DNA from: Mycobacterium asiaticum
GTDB lineage: Bacteria > Actinomycetota > Actinomycetes > Mycobacteriales > Mycobacteriaceae
Direction: 5' to 3'
Assembly (NCBI RefSeq): GCF_001673315.1
Contig: NZ_LZLQ01000124.1
Location: 62,001-126,000, forward strand
DNA length: 64,000 nt
Below, piece after piece: positions 9,507 to 18,320 of the stretch. The translations under genes and the position numbers were made by a program. Position 1 is the stretch's first letter, and each line of letters begins with the position of its first letter. The notes below the pieces were generated by a model. The model made no database searches, had not been told where the DNA came from, and was given only the letters and a program-made list of their open reading frames with translations.

Positions 9507-10684
9507 CCCGACCCACACTCGACCAGCTGCCGCTGCGCGAGGATCTGCGCGGCAAAACGCCCTACGGCGCACCGCAATTGGATGTGCCGGTGCGGCTGAA
9601 CACCAACGAGAACCCGCACCGGCCCACCCAGGCGTTGATCGATGACGTCGTGCGGTCGGTGCGTGCGGCGGCCGCGGATCTGCACCGCTACCCCGACCGT
9701 GACGCGGTAGCCCTGCGCGAAGACCTGGCCGCCTACCTGACCATCCAGACCGGGAACCCCATCGGAGTCGAGAGCGTATGGGCGGCAAACGGTTCGAATG
9801 AAATTCTGCAGCAACTGCTGCAGGCGTTCGGCGGACCCGGTCGTACGGCGATCGGATTCGTACCGTCCTATTCGATGCACCCGATCATCGCCGATGCCAC
9901 CCGCACCGAGTGGCTGGAAACCGTGCGCGCCGACGATTTCAGTCTCGACATCGAGCGCGCGGTGGCCGCCGTCCTCGACCGCAGACCGGACGTCATATTC
10001 ATCGCCAGCCCCAATAACCCGTCCGGGCAGGGTGTTCCGCTGGAAGAACTACGCAAGCTACTGGAGGTGACACCGGGCATCCTGATCGTGGACGAGGCCT
10101 ACGGTGAGTTCTCCTCGCAGCCCAGCGCGGTGGCACTGGTCGAGGAGTACCCGGCCAAGCTGGTGGTCACCCGCACCATGAGCAAGGCGTTCGCGTTCGC
10201 CGGTGGCCGATTGGGCTACCTGGTGGCCACCCCCGCACTCGTCGAGGCGATGCTGCTGGTTCGGCTGCCGTATCACCTGTCGTCGGTCACCCAAGCGGCC
10301 GCGCGGGCAGCGCTGCGGCATGCCGACGACACGCTGGGCAGCGTTGCGACCCTGATCGCCGAACGGGAACGGGTGTCAGTTGCGTTGATGGGCATGGGAT
10401 TTCGGGTTATTCCCAGCGATGCGAATTTTGTGTTGTTCGGTGAGTTCACTAACGCTGCGGCCGCGTGGCAACACTACCTGGACGCCGGCGTGCTGATCCG
10501 CGACGTCGGCATTCCCGGCTATCTGCGGGCTACCACCGGGCTGGCAGAGGAGAACGACGCCTTCCTGCGCGCCAGCGCCGAGATCGCCGTCACCGAACTA
10601 GCCTGTCCAAGCCTGTCACGAGCGATCGCGAGCGCGGCGAAGCCGGGCGAAGCGGGTCGCGACCGTCCATTAGGAGCACCATGA
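9503..10684 (+). CDS. hisC: Histidinol-phosphate aminotransferase
   Basis: 393-residue PLP-dependent fold-type I aminotransferase that converts imidazole-acetol phosphate to histidinol phosphate. Visible: substrate-side NTNENPHRP, ANGSNEILQQ, the ASPNNPSGQ motif, VDEAYGEF, and the PLP lysine in TMSKAFAFAGGRLGY. The C-terminus runs about 15 residues past the usual end (rich in Ala, Arg and Pro) up to the overlap with hisB. Starts inside the hisD stop (ATGA). Confidence 0.95.
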   Translation: MTRPTLDQLPLREDLRGKTPYGAPQLDVPVRLNTNENPHRPTQALIDDVVRSVRAAAADLHRYPDRDAVALREDLAAYLTIQTGNPIGVESVWAANGSNEILQQLLQAFGGPGRTAIGFVPSYSMHPIIADATRTEWLETVRADDFSLDIERAVAAVLDRRPDVIFIASPNNPSGQGVPLEELRKLLEVTPGILIVDEAYGEFSSQPSAVALVEEYPAKLVVTRTMSKAFAFAGGRLGYLVATPALVEAMLLVRLPYHLSSVTQAAARAALRHADDTLGSVATLIAERERVSVALMGMGFRVIPSDANFVLFGEFTNAAAAWQHYLDAGVLIRDVGIPGYLRATTGLAEENDAFLRASAEIAVTELACPSLSRAIASAAKPGEAGRDRPLGAP

Positions 10685-11307
10685 CTACCACCGACACCGG
10701 CACGCGCCGAGCGCGCATTGAACGTCGCACCCGCGAATCCGACATCGTCATCGAACTCGACCTGGACGGCACCGGACAAGTCGACATCGACACCGGCGTA
10801 CCGTTCTACGACCACATGCTGACCGCGCTCGGCAGCCACGCCAGCTTCGATCTGATGGTCCGTACCAAGGGCGACATCGAAATCGAAGCCCACCACACTG
10901 TCGAGGACACCGCGATCGCGCTGGGCCAGGCGCTGGCGCAGGCGCTGGGCGACAAGAGGGGTATCCGCCGTTTCGGTGACGCGTTCATTCCGATGGACGA
11001 GACGCTGGCACATGCAGCGGTGGATGTCTCCGGCCGGCCCTACTGCGTGCACACCGGCGAGCCGGATCACCTGCAGCACACCACGATCGCCGGCAGTTCG
11101 GTTCCGTACCACACCGTCATCAACCGACATGTTTTCGAATCGCTGGCCATGAATGCCCGCATCGCGCTGCACGTGCGGGTTCTCTACGGACGCGACCCGC
11201 ACCACATCACCGAAGCGCAGTACAAGGCGGTCGCCCGCGCGCTGCGCCAGGCCGTCGAGCCCGATCCCCGCGTGTCCGGTGTGCCATCCACCAAAGGGGT
11301 TCTGTGA
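10681..11307 (+). CDS. hisB: Imidazoleglycerol-phosphate dehydratase
   Basis: 208 residues, monofunctional dehydratase (no phosphatase domain, as usual in actinobacteria). Metal-binding His/Glu motifs are the paired HHTVEDTAI elements and the C-terminal HHITEAQYKA. GVPFYDHML is the N-terminal family mark. Starts by ATGA overlap with hisC and overlaps hisH by GTGA, so it is translationally coupled on both sides. Confidence 0.95.
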   Translation: MTTTDTGTRRARIERRTRESDIVIELDLDGTGQVDIDTGVPFYDHMLTALGSHASFDLMVRTKGDIEIEAHHTVEDTAIALGQALAQALGDKRGIRRFGDAFIPMDETLAHAAVDVSGRPYCVHTGEPDHLQHTTIAGSSVPYHTVINRHVFESLAMNARIALHVRVLYGRDPHHITEAQYKAVARALRQAVEPDPRVSGVPSTKGVL

Positions 11308-11936
11308 CAGACCTTATAAGGCGAAAATCCGTCGTGGTGCTGGACTATGGCTCGGGCAATTTGCGGTCGGCGCAGCGTGCGCTGGAGCGCGTCGGAGCCA
11401 ACGTGGAGGTAACCGCGGACGCCGAGGCGGCGCTGGCCGCCGACGGACTGGTAGTGCCAGGAGTCGGCGCCTTCGAGGCGTGCATGACCGGACTGCGCGA
11501 GATCGGTGGCGAGCGGATCATTGCCGAGCGGGTCACGGCCGGACGGCCCGTGCTGGGCGTCTGCGTGGGCATGCAGATCCTGTTCTCGCGCGGCGTCGAA
11601 TTCGGGGTGGAGACAACGGGTTGCAGCCAGTGGCCTGGTGCGGTGACCCTGCTGGAGGCACCGGTGATTCCGCACATGGGATGGAATGTGGTGAACGCCG
11701 CGCCACACAGCACGTTATTCCAGGGTGTGGACTCCGACACCCGGTTCTATTTCGTACACTCCTACGCCGCGCAGCGGTGGGAAGGTTCAGCCGAGGCGAT
11801 GTTGACGTGGGCCACACACCAGGTGCCGTTTTTGGCGGCGGTCGAGGACGGGCCATTGTCGGCCACCCAGTTCCACCCGGAGAAGAGCGGGGATGCCGGC
11901 GCGGCAATCCTGCGTAACTGGGTCGAGGGGCTGTAG
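11304..11936 (+). CDS. hisH: Imidazole glycerol phosphate synthase, glutaminase subunit
   Basis: 210-residue class I glutamine amidotransferase that feeds ammonia to HisF. Nucleophile in GVCVGMQ, with the His-Glu pair in FHPEKSG. The oxyanion segment PGVGAF is intact. GTG start at 11304 overlaps the hisB stop (GTGA), with an AAAGGGG ribosome site just upstream. Confidence 0.95.
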   Translation: MTDLIRRKSVVVLDYGSGNLRSAQRALERVGANVEVTADAEAALAADGLVVPGVGAFEACMTGLREIGGERIIAERVTAGRPVLGVCVGMQILFSRGVEFGVETTGCSQWPGAVTLLEAPVIPHMGWNVVNAAPHSTLFQGVDSDTRFYFVHSYAAQRWEGSAEAMLTWATHQVPFLAAVEDGPLSATQFHPEKSGDAGAAILRNWVEGL

Positions 11937-11938
11937 CG

Positions 11939-12673
11939 ATGCCGTTGATTCTGTTGCCCGCTGTCGACGTGGTCGACGGCCGCGCGGTGCGTTTGGTGCA
12001 GGGCAAGGCCGGCAGCGAAACCGAGTACGGCTCAGCGCTGGACGCCGCCCTGGGTTGGCAGCGCGACGGCACCGACTGGATCCACCTGGTCGATCTGGAC
12101 GCCGCGTTCGGTCGTGGTTCGAACCGCGAGTTGCTCGCCGAGGTGGTGGGAAAGCTGGACGTTGAGGTCGAACTGTCCGGCGGTATCCGCGACGACGAAA
12201 CGCTGGCTGCGGCGCTGGCCACCGGGTGCGCGCGGGTCAACGTGGGTACGGCTGCGTTGGAAGACCCGCAGTGGTGTGCGCGGGCCATCGCCGAGCACGG
12301 TGACAAGGTTGCCGTCGGTCTGGATGTGCAAATCGTCGATGGGCAACACCGATTGCGCGGGCGGGGGTGGGAGACCGACGGCGGTGACCTCTGGGAGGTG
12401 CTGGACCGCCTCGAAGCCGAGGGATGTTCGCGCTACGTCGTCACCGACGTGACCAAGGACGGAACGCTGCAGGGACCCAATCTCGACCTGTTGACGCAGG
12501 TCGCCGAGCGCACCGATGCCCCAGTGATCGCCTCCGGCGGCGTGTCCAGCCTCGACGACTTGCGCGCCATCGCCACCCTGACCGACCGCGGCATCGAAGG
12601 AGCGATCGTGGGCAAGGCGCTCTACGCCGGGCGGTTCACGCTGCCGCAGGCTTTGGATGCGGTGCGAGGGTAA
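11939..12673 (+). CDS. hisA: Phosphoribosyl isomerase A (HisA/TrpF bifunctional)
   Basis: 244-residue (beta-alpha)8 barrel. In mycobacteria this enzyme (PriA) isomerises both ProFAR in histidine synthesis and phosphoribosyl-anthranilate in tryptophan synthesis, because no separate trpF exists. The two catalytic aspartates sit in LPAVDVVDG and VTDVTKDGT, and phosphate is bound by SGGIRDD and ASGGVSS. No trpF is seen in the adjacent trp operon, consistent with a dual role here; dual activity is inferred from the family. Confidence 0.94.
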   Translation: MPLILLPAVDVVDGRAVRLVQGKAGSETEYGSALDAALGWQRDGTDWIHLVDLDAAFGRGSNRELLAEVVGKLDVEVELSGGIRDDETLAAALATGCARVNVGTAALEDPQWCARAIAEHGDKVAVGLDVQIVDGQHRLRGRGWETDGGDLWEVLDRLEAEGCSRYVVTDVTKDGTLQGPNLDLLTQVAERTDAPVIASGGVSSLDDLRAIATLTDRGIEGAIVGKALYAGRFTLPQALDAVRG

Positions 12674-12680
12674 CGCGGCA

Positions 12681-13487
12681 ATGAACTTGGATGCGTTGGT
12701 GGCCGAAGCGTCGGCCGTCTTGGACGACGCGACCGAGCCCTTCCTGGCCGGTCACCGCGCCGAGTCAGCAGTCAGCAAGAAAGGCAACGACTTTGCCACC
12801 GAGGTCGACCTCGCCATCGAGCGTCAGGTGGTCGATGCCCTGGTCAAGGCCACTGGAATCGAGGTGCATGGCGAGGAATTCGGCGGCGCGGATGTCGACT
12901 CGCCTTGGGTTTGGGTACTGGACCCGGTTGACGGGACCTTCAACTACGCGGCCGGGTCGCCGATGGCGGGGATCCTGTTGGGCCTGCTGCGCGACGGCGA
13001 GCCGGTGGCCGGACTGACCTGGTTGCCGTTCATCGACCAGCGGTATACGGCCGTAACGGGCGGTCCGCTGATGAAAAACGGTGCGCCCCAGCCGCCGCTC
13101 AAGCGCAGTGAGTTGACCAATGCGCTCGTCGGTGCGGGTTCGTTCAGCGCGGACTCGCGCGCCAGGTTTCCGGGCCAGTACCGCGTGGCGGTGCTGGAGA
13201 ACCTCAGCCGGCTGTCCTCGCGGCTGCGCATGCACGGTTCCACCGGCATTGACCTTGCCTACGTGGCGGACGGAATCCTCGGTGGTGCACTGAGTTTCGG
13301 CAGCCACGTGTGGGACCATGCCGCGGGAGTGGCGCTGGTCCGGGCCGCGGGTGGCATCGTTACCGATCTGGCCGGCGAGCCGTGGACCCCGGCATCCACG
13401 TCCGCGTTGGCTGCGGCGCCCGGTGTGCATGAGGAGATCCTGGATATCCTGCGCAGCACCGGCCAGCCAGAGGACTACCGATGCTGA
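12681..13487 (+). CDS. impA: Inositol monophosphatase family protein (ImpA, Rv1604-like)
   Basis: 268-residue Mg-dependent sugar/inositol phosphatase. Metal and substrate motifs are GEEFGG, LDPVDGTFNY (DPxDGTxN) and the C-terminal WDHAAGVALVRAAGG. Its place between hisA and hisF, with a 7-bp overlap into hisF, would also fit a histidinol-phosphate phosphatase role (HisN type). The specific substrate cannot be decided from sequence. The start ATG lies 7 bp after hisA. Confidence 0.88.
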   Translation: MNLDALVAEASAVLDDATEPFLAGHRAESAVSKKGNDFATEVDLAIERQVVDALVKATGIEVHGEEFGGADVDSPWVWVLDPVDGTFNYAAGSPMAGILLGLLRDGEPVAGLTWLPFIDQRYTAVTGGPLMKNGAPQPPLKRSELTNALVGAGSFSADSRARFPGQYRVAVLENLSRLSSRLRMHGSTGIDLAYVADGILGGALSFGSHVWDHAAGVALVRAAGGIVTDLAGEPWTPASTSALAAAPGVHEEILDILRSTGQPEDYRC

Positions 13488-14305
13488 ACGAGGCACCCTC
13501 GCTGCGGCTTCACGACGGGGGCGGTCTCGCAGTGCGCGTCATCCCGTGCCTGGATGTGGACGGCGGCCGCGTGGTCAAAGGCGTCAACTTCGAAAACCTT
13601 CGCGATGCAGGCGATCCGGTGGAATTGGCCGCCGCGTACGACGCCGAGGGGGCCGACGAACTCACCTTTTTGGATGTGACCGCGTCATCCTCGGGCCGGG
13701 CCACGATGTTGGATGTGGTGCGCCGCACTGCCGAACAGGTGTTCATCCCGTTGACAGTCGGCGGAGGGGTGCGCACCGTGGCAGACGTCGACGTCCTGCT
13801 GCGCGCCGGCGCCGACAAGGTATCGGTCAACACCGCTGCCATCGCACGTCCGGATCTATTGGCCGAAATGGCAAGGCAATTCGGGTCCCAGTGCATTGTG
13901 CTGTCGGTCGACGCCCGGACGGTACCCGTCGGCTCGGCTCCGACCCCGTCGGGCTGGGAAGTCACCACGCACGGGGGGCGCCGTGGAACCGGCATCGACG
14001 CAGTCGAGTGGGCCGCCCGCGGGGCCGACCTGGGGGTGGGGGAGATCCTGCTCAATTCGATGGACGCCGACGGGACGAAAGCCGGATTCGACCTGGCTAT
14101 GCTGCGCGCCGTCCGAGCGGCGGTCACCGTGCCGGTCATCGCGAGCGGTGGCGCCGGTGCGATCGAGCACTTCGCACCAGCGGTGGAGGCGGGTGCCGAT
14201 GCGGTGTTGGCCGCCAGCGTGTTTCACTTCCGCGAGCTGACCATCGGTCAGGTGAAGGCCGCCATGGAGCAGGAGAAGATCACCGTGCGGATGGCGGCCA
14301 GATGA
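13481..14305 (+). CDS. hisF: Imidazole glycerol phosphate synthase, cyclase subunit
   Basis: 274-residue TIM barrel partner of HisH. Catalytic aspartates in VIPCLDVDGG and VLSVDART; phosphate loops GGGVRTV and ASGGAGAIEHF. The ATG at 13481 overlaps the impA stop by 7 bp. It adds a poorly conserved N-terminus of about 17 residues before the barrel begins, and a later start is possible. Confidence 0.95.
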   Translation: MLNEAPSLRLHDGGGLAVRVIPCLDVDGGRVVKGVNFENLRDAGDPVELAAAYDAEGADELTFLDVTASSSGRATMLDVVRRTAEQVFIPLTVGGGVRTVADVDVLLRAGADKVSVNTAAIARPDLLAEMARQFGSQCIVLSVDARTVPVGSAPTPSGWEVTTHGGRRGTGIDAVEWAARGADLGVGEILLNSMDADGTKAGFDLAMLRAVRAAVTVPVIASGGAGAIEHFAPAVEAGADAVLAASVFHFRELTIGQVKAAMEQEKITVRMAAR

Positions 14306-14649
14306 CCCTGCACCCCGATATCGCCGCACGTTTGAAGCGCAACGCCGACGGACTGATCACTGCCGTCGTGCAGGAGCGCGGCAGCGGCCACGTATTGATG
14401 GTCGCCTGGATGGACGACGAGGCCCTGGCCCGCACCCTGCAAACCCGTGAAGCGACGTACTTTTCGCGGTCGCGGGGGGAGCAGTGGATCAAGGGCGCCA
14501 CCTCCGGGCACACCCAGCATGTGCACGAGGTGCGACTGGACTGCGATGGCGACACCGTGCTGTTGACCGTCGACCAGGTCGGGGGTGCCTGTCACACCGG
14601 CGATCACAGCTGCTTCGATGCCGCGCTGCTGTTGGGCGCCGACGACTAG
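14302..14649 (+). CDS. hisI: Phosphoribosyl-AMP cyclohydrolase
   Basis: 115-residue monofunctional cyclohydrolase without the HisE pyrophosphatase domain. Zn and Mg sites are visible in DCDGDTVLL and CHTGDHSCF. ATGA overlap with hisF. Last gene of the operon; its TAG stop lies in the first copy of a 13-bp tandem repeat. Confidence 0.95.
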   Translation: MTLHPDIAARLKRNADGLITAVVQERGSGHVLMVAWMDDEALARTLQTREATYFSRSRGEQWIKGATSGHTQHVHEVRLDCDGDTVLLTVDQVGGACHTGDHSCFDAALLLGADD

Positions 14650-14709
14650 TGCTGACGACTAGTGCCGACGACTAGTACCGGCGACTAATGACTAATGCCG
14701 ACGACTAGT
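14641..14709. repeat. 13-bp tandem repeat holding both stop codons of a convergent gene pair
   Basis: Units of the form GACGACTAGTGCY at 14641, 14654 and 14667, then two degenerate shorter units, then a last GACGACTAGT at 14700. Each full unit contains the palindrome ACTAGT, which reads TAG on both strands. hisI ends in the first unit (TAG 14647-14649) and the minus-strand kinase gene ends in the last one (14705-14707). Probably formed by slippage. Confidence 0.9.
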
Positions 14710-16216
14710 TAGGTGCGACATCCAGTCCGTTGGCGGCGGCCAGCGCGGCGCGGGTCCATTCGCGCCGTTCGACGGCCGGCGCAACCCGCTCCCGGCGGAT
14801 TTCCTCGACGTCGATCGGCTTACCCACCGTGACCGCCACCGGCACATGGAAGCTGAACGAGGGTCGGTCGGTGGAGATGGCCAGCAGGGCGTCGATGTCG
14901 GTGAAATCGTTGGCGTACATGGTGCGTTCGGCCCATTTGGCCGGCTTGAACTCACCGAAGTCCTGGACATAGACCACCCAGAGCTTGATGTGGCGCCCGT
15001 CGTAGAGCTTCTTGATGTCGCGTTCCACCACGGCACGCTCGGCGGGACGGAGCACCCGCGCGTCGTCGGTGACCGAGTCGGTCAATCGAAGCGTGGGCGG
15101 TGCGGCGTTGCTGCCGGGCGGGGGCGCTGCCGCCCGCGAGGAATTGCCAGTGCTGGGCTCACGCGAGGGTGCGGCCGCGGGTTGCCCGGATCTGCCTTGC
15201 AGCGCCACCAGCCCGAGCACCGCCGCGGCCACCACCAGCGCCACGGCTATCAGTGCCGCGATCAACGTGCCATGCCCACCGCGCTGCATCGGCGGTGGCG
15301 GTGGCATCACCTGCGTCGGCACCATTGCGCCCGGCGGGGGCACCGGAAGGTGGACGGTGCCGGGAGGAGCGCCCAGCGCGGTTGCGAACTCCGCGCAGGA
15401 CGCGAAACGGCCGGCCGGGTCTTTGGCGAGCGCTCTGACGATGACCCCGTCGAGGTGGCGCAGTTCGGGGCGCCGGGTGCTGAGCAGCGGCGGTGGAGCG
15501 GACAAATGCTGAGTGATCAACAGCGCGACATTGGAGTCCTGGAACGGGGCTCCGCCGGTCAACAACTGAAACGCGGTGCAGGCCAGCGCGTACTGGTCGG
15601 CACGCCCATCCAGGTCGAAACCCTGCAGTTGCTCGGGTGCACAGTAGGCGCTGGTGCCCATCGTCATGTTGGTCGCCGTCAGGTTGCTGGTCTGACCCAG
15701 CTGCCGGGCAATACCGAAGTCGGCGAGCAGAATTCGGCGCTTCGGCTGCCCGTGACCGAGCAGGATGTTCGCCGGCTTGACGTCACGGTGCAGCAAACCG
15801 CGCGAGTGCGCATAGTCGAGCGCGTCGGCCACTGCCGAGACGATCTCGACGACCTCGGGCAGGGGCATCCCGGAGGGGTATTGGGTGCGCAACAGTTCGG
15901 CGGCGTCAGTGCCCTCGACATAGTCCATCGACAGCCACAGTTGGCCGTCGTACTCGCCGCGGTCATGGATGCCGACGATGTGCTGGTTGTACAGGCTCCC
16001 GGCCAGTTCGGCCTCGCGGTTGAAGCGCTGGCGGAATTCTGAATTCGCGGTGAACTCGCGCGGCAGGACCTTCAGGGCGTCCCGGCGCGGCAGTCGAGGG
16101 TGCTGCGCCAGATACACCTGGCCCATCCCGCCGGCACCCAGCCGCCGAACGATGGTGTAACCGGCGAACAGCTCGCCTTCTTTCAGGCCTCCGCCCTCGC
16201 CAGCGCTTGTCGGCAT
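14705..16216 (-). CDS. PknF-type Ser/Thr protein kinase with extracellular TPM domain
   Basis: 503 residues. An N-terminal Hanks kinase domain (about residues 18-280) has the Gly loop RLGAGGMGQVYLA, catalytic HRDVKPANILL, DFG and an APEQL-type activation segment. A Pro-rich linker precedes one membrane helix near residues 318-342. The outer part (about 375-500) reads like a TPM (TLP18.3/Psb32/MOLO-1) domain: VTDDARVLRPAERAVVERDI, LWVVYVQDF, then a DALLAISTDRPSF strand. The kinase-TPM architecture differs from M. tuberculosis PknF, which lacks TPM. The ATG has no ribosome site. It lies at the place where M. tuberculosis has chaA, downstream of bcpB on the same strand. Confidence 0.9.
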   Translation of the reverse strand: MPTSAGEGGGLKEGELFAGYTIVRRLGAGGMGQVYLAQHPRLPRRDALKVLPREFTANSEFRQRFNREAELAGSLYNQHIVGIHDRGEYDGQLWLSMDYVEGTDAAELLRTQYPSGMPLPEVVEIVSAVADALDYAHSRGLLHRDVKPANILLGHGQPKRRILLADFGIARQLGQTSNLTATNMTMGTSAYCAPEQLQGFDLDGRADQYALACTAFQLLTGGAPFQDSNVALLITQHLSAPPPLLSTRRPELRHLDGVIVRALAKDPAGRFASCAEFATALGAPPGTVHLPVPPPGAMVPTQVMPPPPPMQRGGHGTLIAALIAVALVVAAAVLGLVALQGRSGQPAAAPSREPSTGNSSRAAAPPPGSNAAPPTLRLTDSVTDDARVLRPAERAVVERDIKKLYDGRHIKLWVVYVQDFGEFKPAKWAERTMYANDFTDIDALLAISTDRPSFSFHVPVAVTVGKPIDVEEIRRERVAPAVERREWTRAALAAANGLDVAPN

Positions 16217-16222
16217 GGGAGC

Positions 16223-16228
16223 ATGCTA
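16223..16228 (-). promoter_or_regulatory. Putative -10 box of a leaderless kinase mRNA
   Basis: On the minus strand TAGCAT (TANNNT type) lies 6 nt before the kinase ATG at 16216, and no purine-rich ribosome site lies between them. This suggests transcription starts at or beside the start codon. The gene could also be read through from bcpB, 38 bp upstream. Confidence 0.4.
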
Positions 16229-16254
16229 CTGAGCCGGTCCGCGGTCGCGAGTGC

Positions 16255-16710
16255 TCAACGGTTACGAAGTGTCGCCAGGGCCTTGTCGGCGTGACTGTCC
16301 ATGCTGATCTCGCTCGAGATCACGTCGAGCACCTTGCGGTCGGTGTCGATGACAAAGGTGGTTCGTTTGACCGGCAGCAATTTGCCGAGCAATCCGCGCT
16401 TGACGCCGAACTGGGTGGCCACCGTGCCTTCGGTGTCCGACAGCAGGGGATAGTCGAACTTCTGGGTGTCGGCGAACTTGGCCTGCTTCTGCACGGGATC
16501 GGTGCTGATGCCGACTCGATTGGCACCGACCGCGGCGAATTCGGCCGCCAGGTCACGGAAGTGGCAGGCCTCCTTGGTGCAACCTGGCGTCATGGCCGCC
16601 GGATAGAAAAAGAGCACCACCGGCCCGTCGGACAGCAGCGCGCTCAGTCTGCGCGGCGTGCCTGTCTGATCGGGAAGTTCAAAGTCGGCCACGGTGTCAC
16701 CAGTTTTCAT
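16255..16710 (-). CDS. bcpB: Thiol peroxidase, bacterioferritin comigratory protein family (BcpB)
   Basis: 151-residue peroxiredoxin Q. The peroxidatic cysteine C44 and candidate resolving cysteine C49 are in TPGCTKEACHF. The thioredoxin-fold FFYPAAMTPGC and FADTQKFDYPLLSD segments are family marks. Reduces peroxides using thiol donors in the cytoplasm. The start ATG at 16710 matches the family N-terminus. It is divergent from trpE with only 50 bp between start codons. Confidence 0.9.
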   Translation of the reverse strand: MKTGDTVADFELPDQTGTPRRLSALLSDGPVVLFFYPAAMTPGCTKEACHFRDLAAEFAAVGANRVGISTDPVQKQAKFADTQKFDYPLLSDTEGTVATQFGVKRGLLGKLLPVKRTTFVIDTDRKVLDVISSEISMDSHADKALATLRNR

Positions 16711-16760
16711 GGTCGACACGCTACGCGGATGGTGACCCGGCAATCTGATTGGATGGTTCG

Positions 16761-18320
16761 GTGCACGCCAACCTCGCAACCACGACCACACGGGACGATT
16801 TCCGCGTGCTGGCAGCCGAGCATCGGGTAGTTCCGGTGACCCGCAAGGTCTTGGCCGACAGCGAAACTCCGCTATCGGCCTACCGCAAGCTGGCCGCCAA
16901 CCGCCCCGGCACTTTCCTGCTCGAGTCGGCCGAGAACGGCCGGTCGTGGTCGCGCTGGTCCTTCATCGGGGCCGGCGCGCCGACGGCGCTGACCGTCCGC
17001 GACGGCCAGGCCGTATGGCTGGGCACCGTGCCCAGGGACGCACCCACCGGCGGTGACCCATTAGACGCGCTGCGCGCCACCCTGGCGGTGCTGGCCACGG
17101 CGGCTCCGCAGGATTCCCGCCCGGACTTACCGCCGTTGTCTGGCGGCATGGTCGGTTTCTTTGCCTACGACATGGTGCGCCGACTCGAGCGGCTGCCCGA
17201 GATCGCCCTCGATGACCTGCAGCTGCCCGACATGCTGCTGCTGCTCGCGACCGATGTGGCCGCCGTCGACCACCACGAGGGCACCATCACCCTGATCGCC
17301 AACGCGGTGAACTGGAACGGCACCGACGAGCGCGTCGATTGGGCCTACGATGACGCCGTCGCACGATTGGATGTGATGACCGCAGCGTTGAGCCAGCCGC
17401 TGCCGTCGACGGTTGCCTCGTTCGGCAAACCCGAACCGCGCCATCGTGCCCAGCGCACGGTCGAAGAGTACGGCGCCATCGTCGAGTACCTGGTGGAACA
17501 GATCGCGGCCGGTGAAGCCTTCCAAGTGGTGCCGTCGCAACGCTTCGAAATGGACACCGACGTCGACCCGATCGACGTGTACCGCATGCTGCGGGTGACC
17601 AATCCCAGCCCGTACATGTATTTGCTGCAGATACCCAACAGCGAAGGTGCCGTTGACTTTTCGATCGTCGGATCCAGCCCTGAGGCGTTGGTGACGGTGC
17701 ACGACGGCCGCGCAACCACCCATCCGATCGCCGGTACCCGCTGGCGCGGCGCAACCGACGAAGAAGACCTCCTGCTGGAAAAGGAACTGCTGGCTGACGA
17801 CAAGGAACTCGCCGAGCATCTGATGCTGGTCGACTTGGGCCGCAACGACCTTGGCCGGGTCTGCACGCCGGGCAGCGTCCGGGTCGAGGACTACAGCCAC
17901 ATCGAACGCTATAGCCACGTCATGCATCTGGTGTCGACGGTGACCGGGCAGTTGGCGGAGGGGCAGACCGCGCTGGACGCCGTCACAGCCTGTTTTCCGG
18001 CCGGCACCCTTTCCGGCGCGCCGAAGGTGCGGGCTATGGAGCTGATCGAAGAGGTCGAAAAGACCCGTCGCGGCCTGTATGGCGGGGTGGTGGGTTACCT
18101 GGACTTCGCCGGCAACGCTGACTTCGCGATCGCGATTCGTACGGCGTTGATGCGTGCCGGGAAGGCTTACGTCCAGGCCGGTGGAGGGGTGGTCGCCGAC
18201 TCCAACGGTCCATACGAATACAACGAGGCCAGGAACAAGGCGCGGGCGGTGCTGAATGCGATCGCCGCCGCCGAGACCCTGACCGCTCCCGGAATCAGTC
18301 CGGTGGCGCCGAATGGGTGA
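16761..18320 (+). CDS. trpE: Anthranilate synthase component I
   Basis: 519 residues. Converts chorismate to anthranilate with a separate glutaminase subunit not encoded in this window. Chorismate-binding motifs are intact: SSPEALV, HPIAGTRWRG, LVDLGRNDLGRV, GTLSGAPKVRAMELI and YGGVVGYLDFAG. GTG at 16761 (VHANLA) corresponds to the M. tuberculosis start; a TTG 12 nt upstream is an alternative. The gene begins the trp operon and overlaps the next gene by 8 bp. No leader peptide or attenuator fits in the 50-bp upstream gap. Confidence 0.95.
   Translation: MHANLATTTTRDDFRVLAAEHRVVPVTRKVLADSETPLSAYRKLAANRPGTFLLESAENGRSWSRWSFIGAGAPTALTVRDGQAVWLGTVPRDAPTGGDPLDALRATLAVLATAAPQDSRPDLPPLSGGMVGFFAYDMVRRLERLPEIALDDLQLPDMLLLLATDVAAVDHHEGTITLIANAVNWNGTDERVDWAYDDAVARLDVMTAALSQPLPSTVASFGKPEPRHRAQRTVEEYGAIVEYLVEQIAAGEAFQVVPSQRFEMDTDVDPIDVYRMLRVTNPSPYMYLLQIPNSEGAVDFSIVGSSPEALVTVHDGRATTHPIAGTRWRGATDEEDLLLEKELLADDKELAEHLMLVDLGRNDLGRVCTPGSVRVEDYSHIERYSHVMHLVSTVTGQLAEGQTALDAVTACFPAGTLSGAPKVRAMELIEEVEKTRRGLYGGVVGYLDFAGNADFAIAIRTALMRAGKAYVQAGGGVVADSNGPYEYNEARNKARAVLNAIAAAETLTAPGISPVAPNG

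Noticed and set aside
16711..16760. Trp attenuator or leader peptide before trpE
   Set aside because: Only 50 bp separate bcpB and trpE starts; no Trp-rich reading frame or competing hairpins fit.
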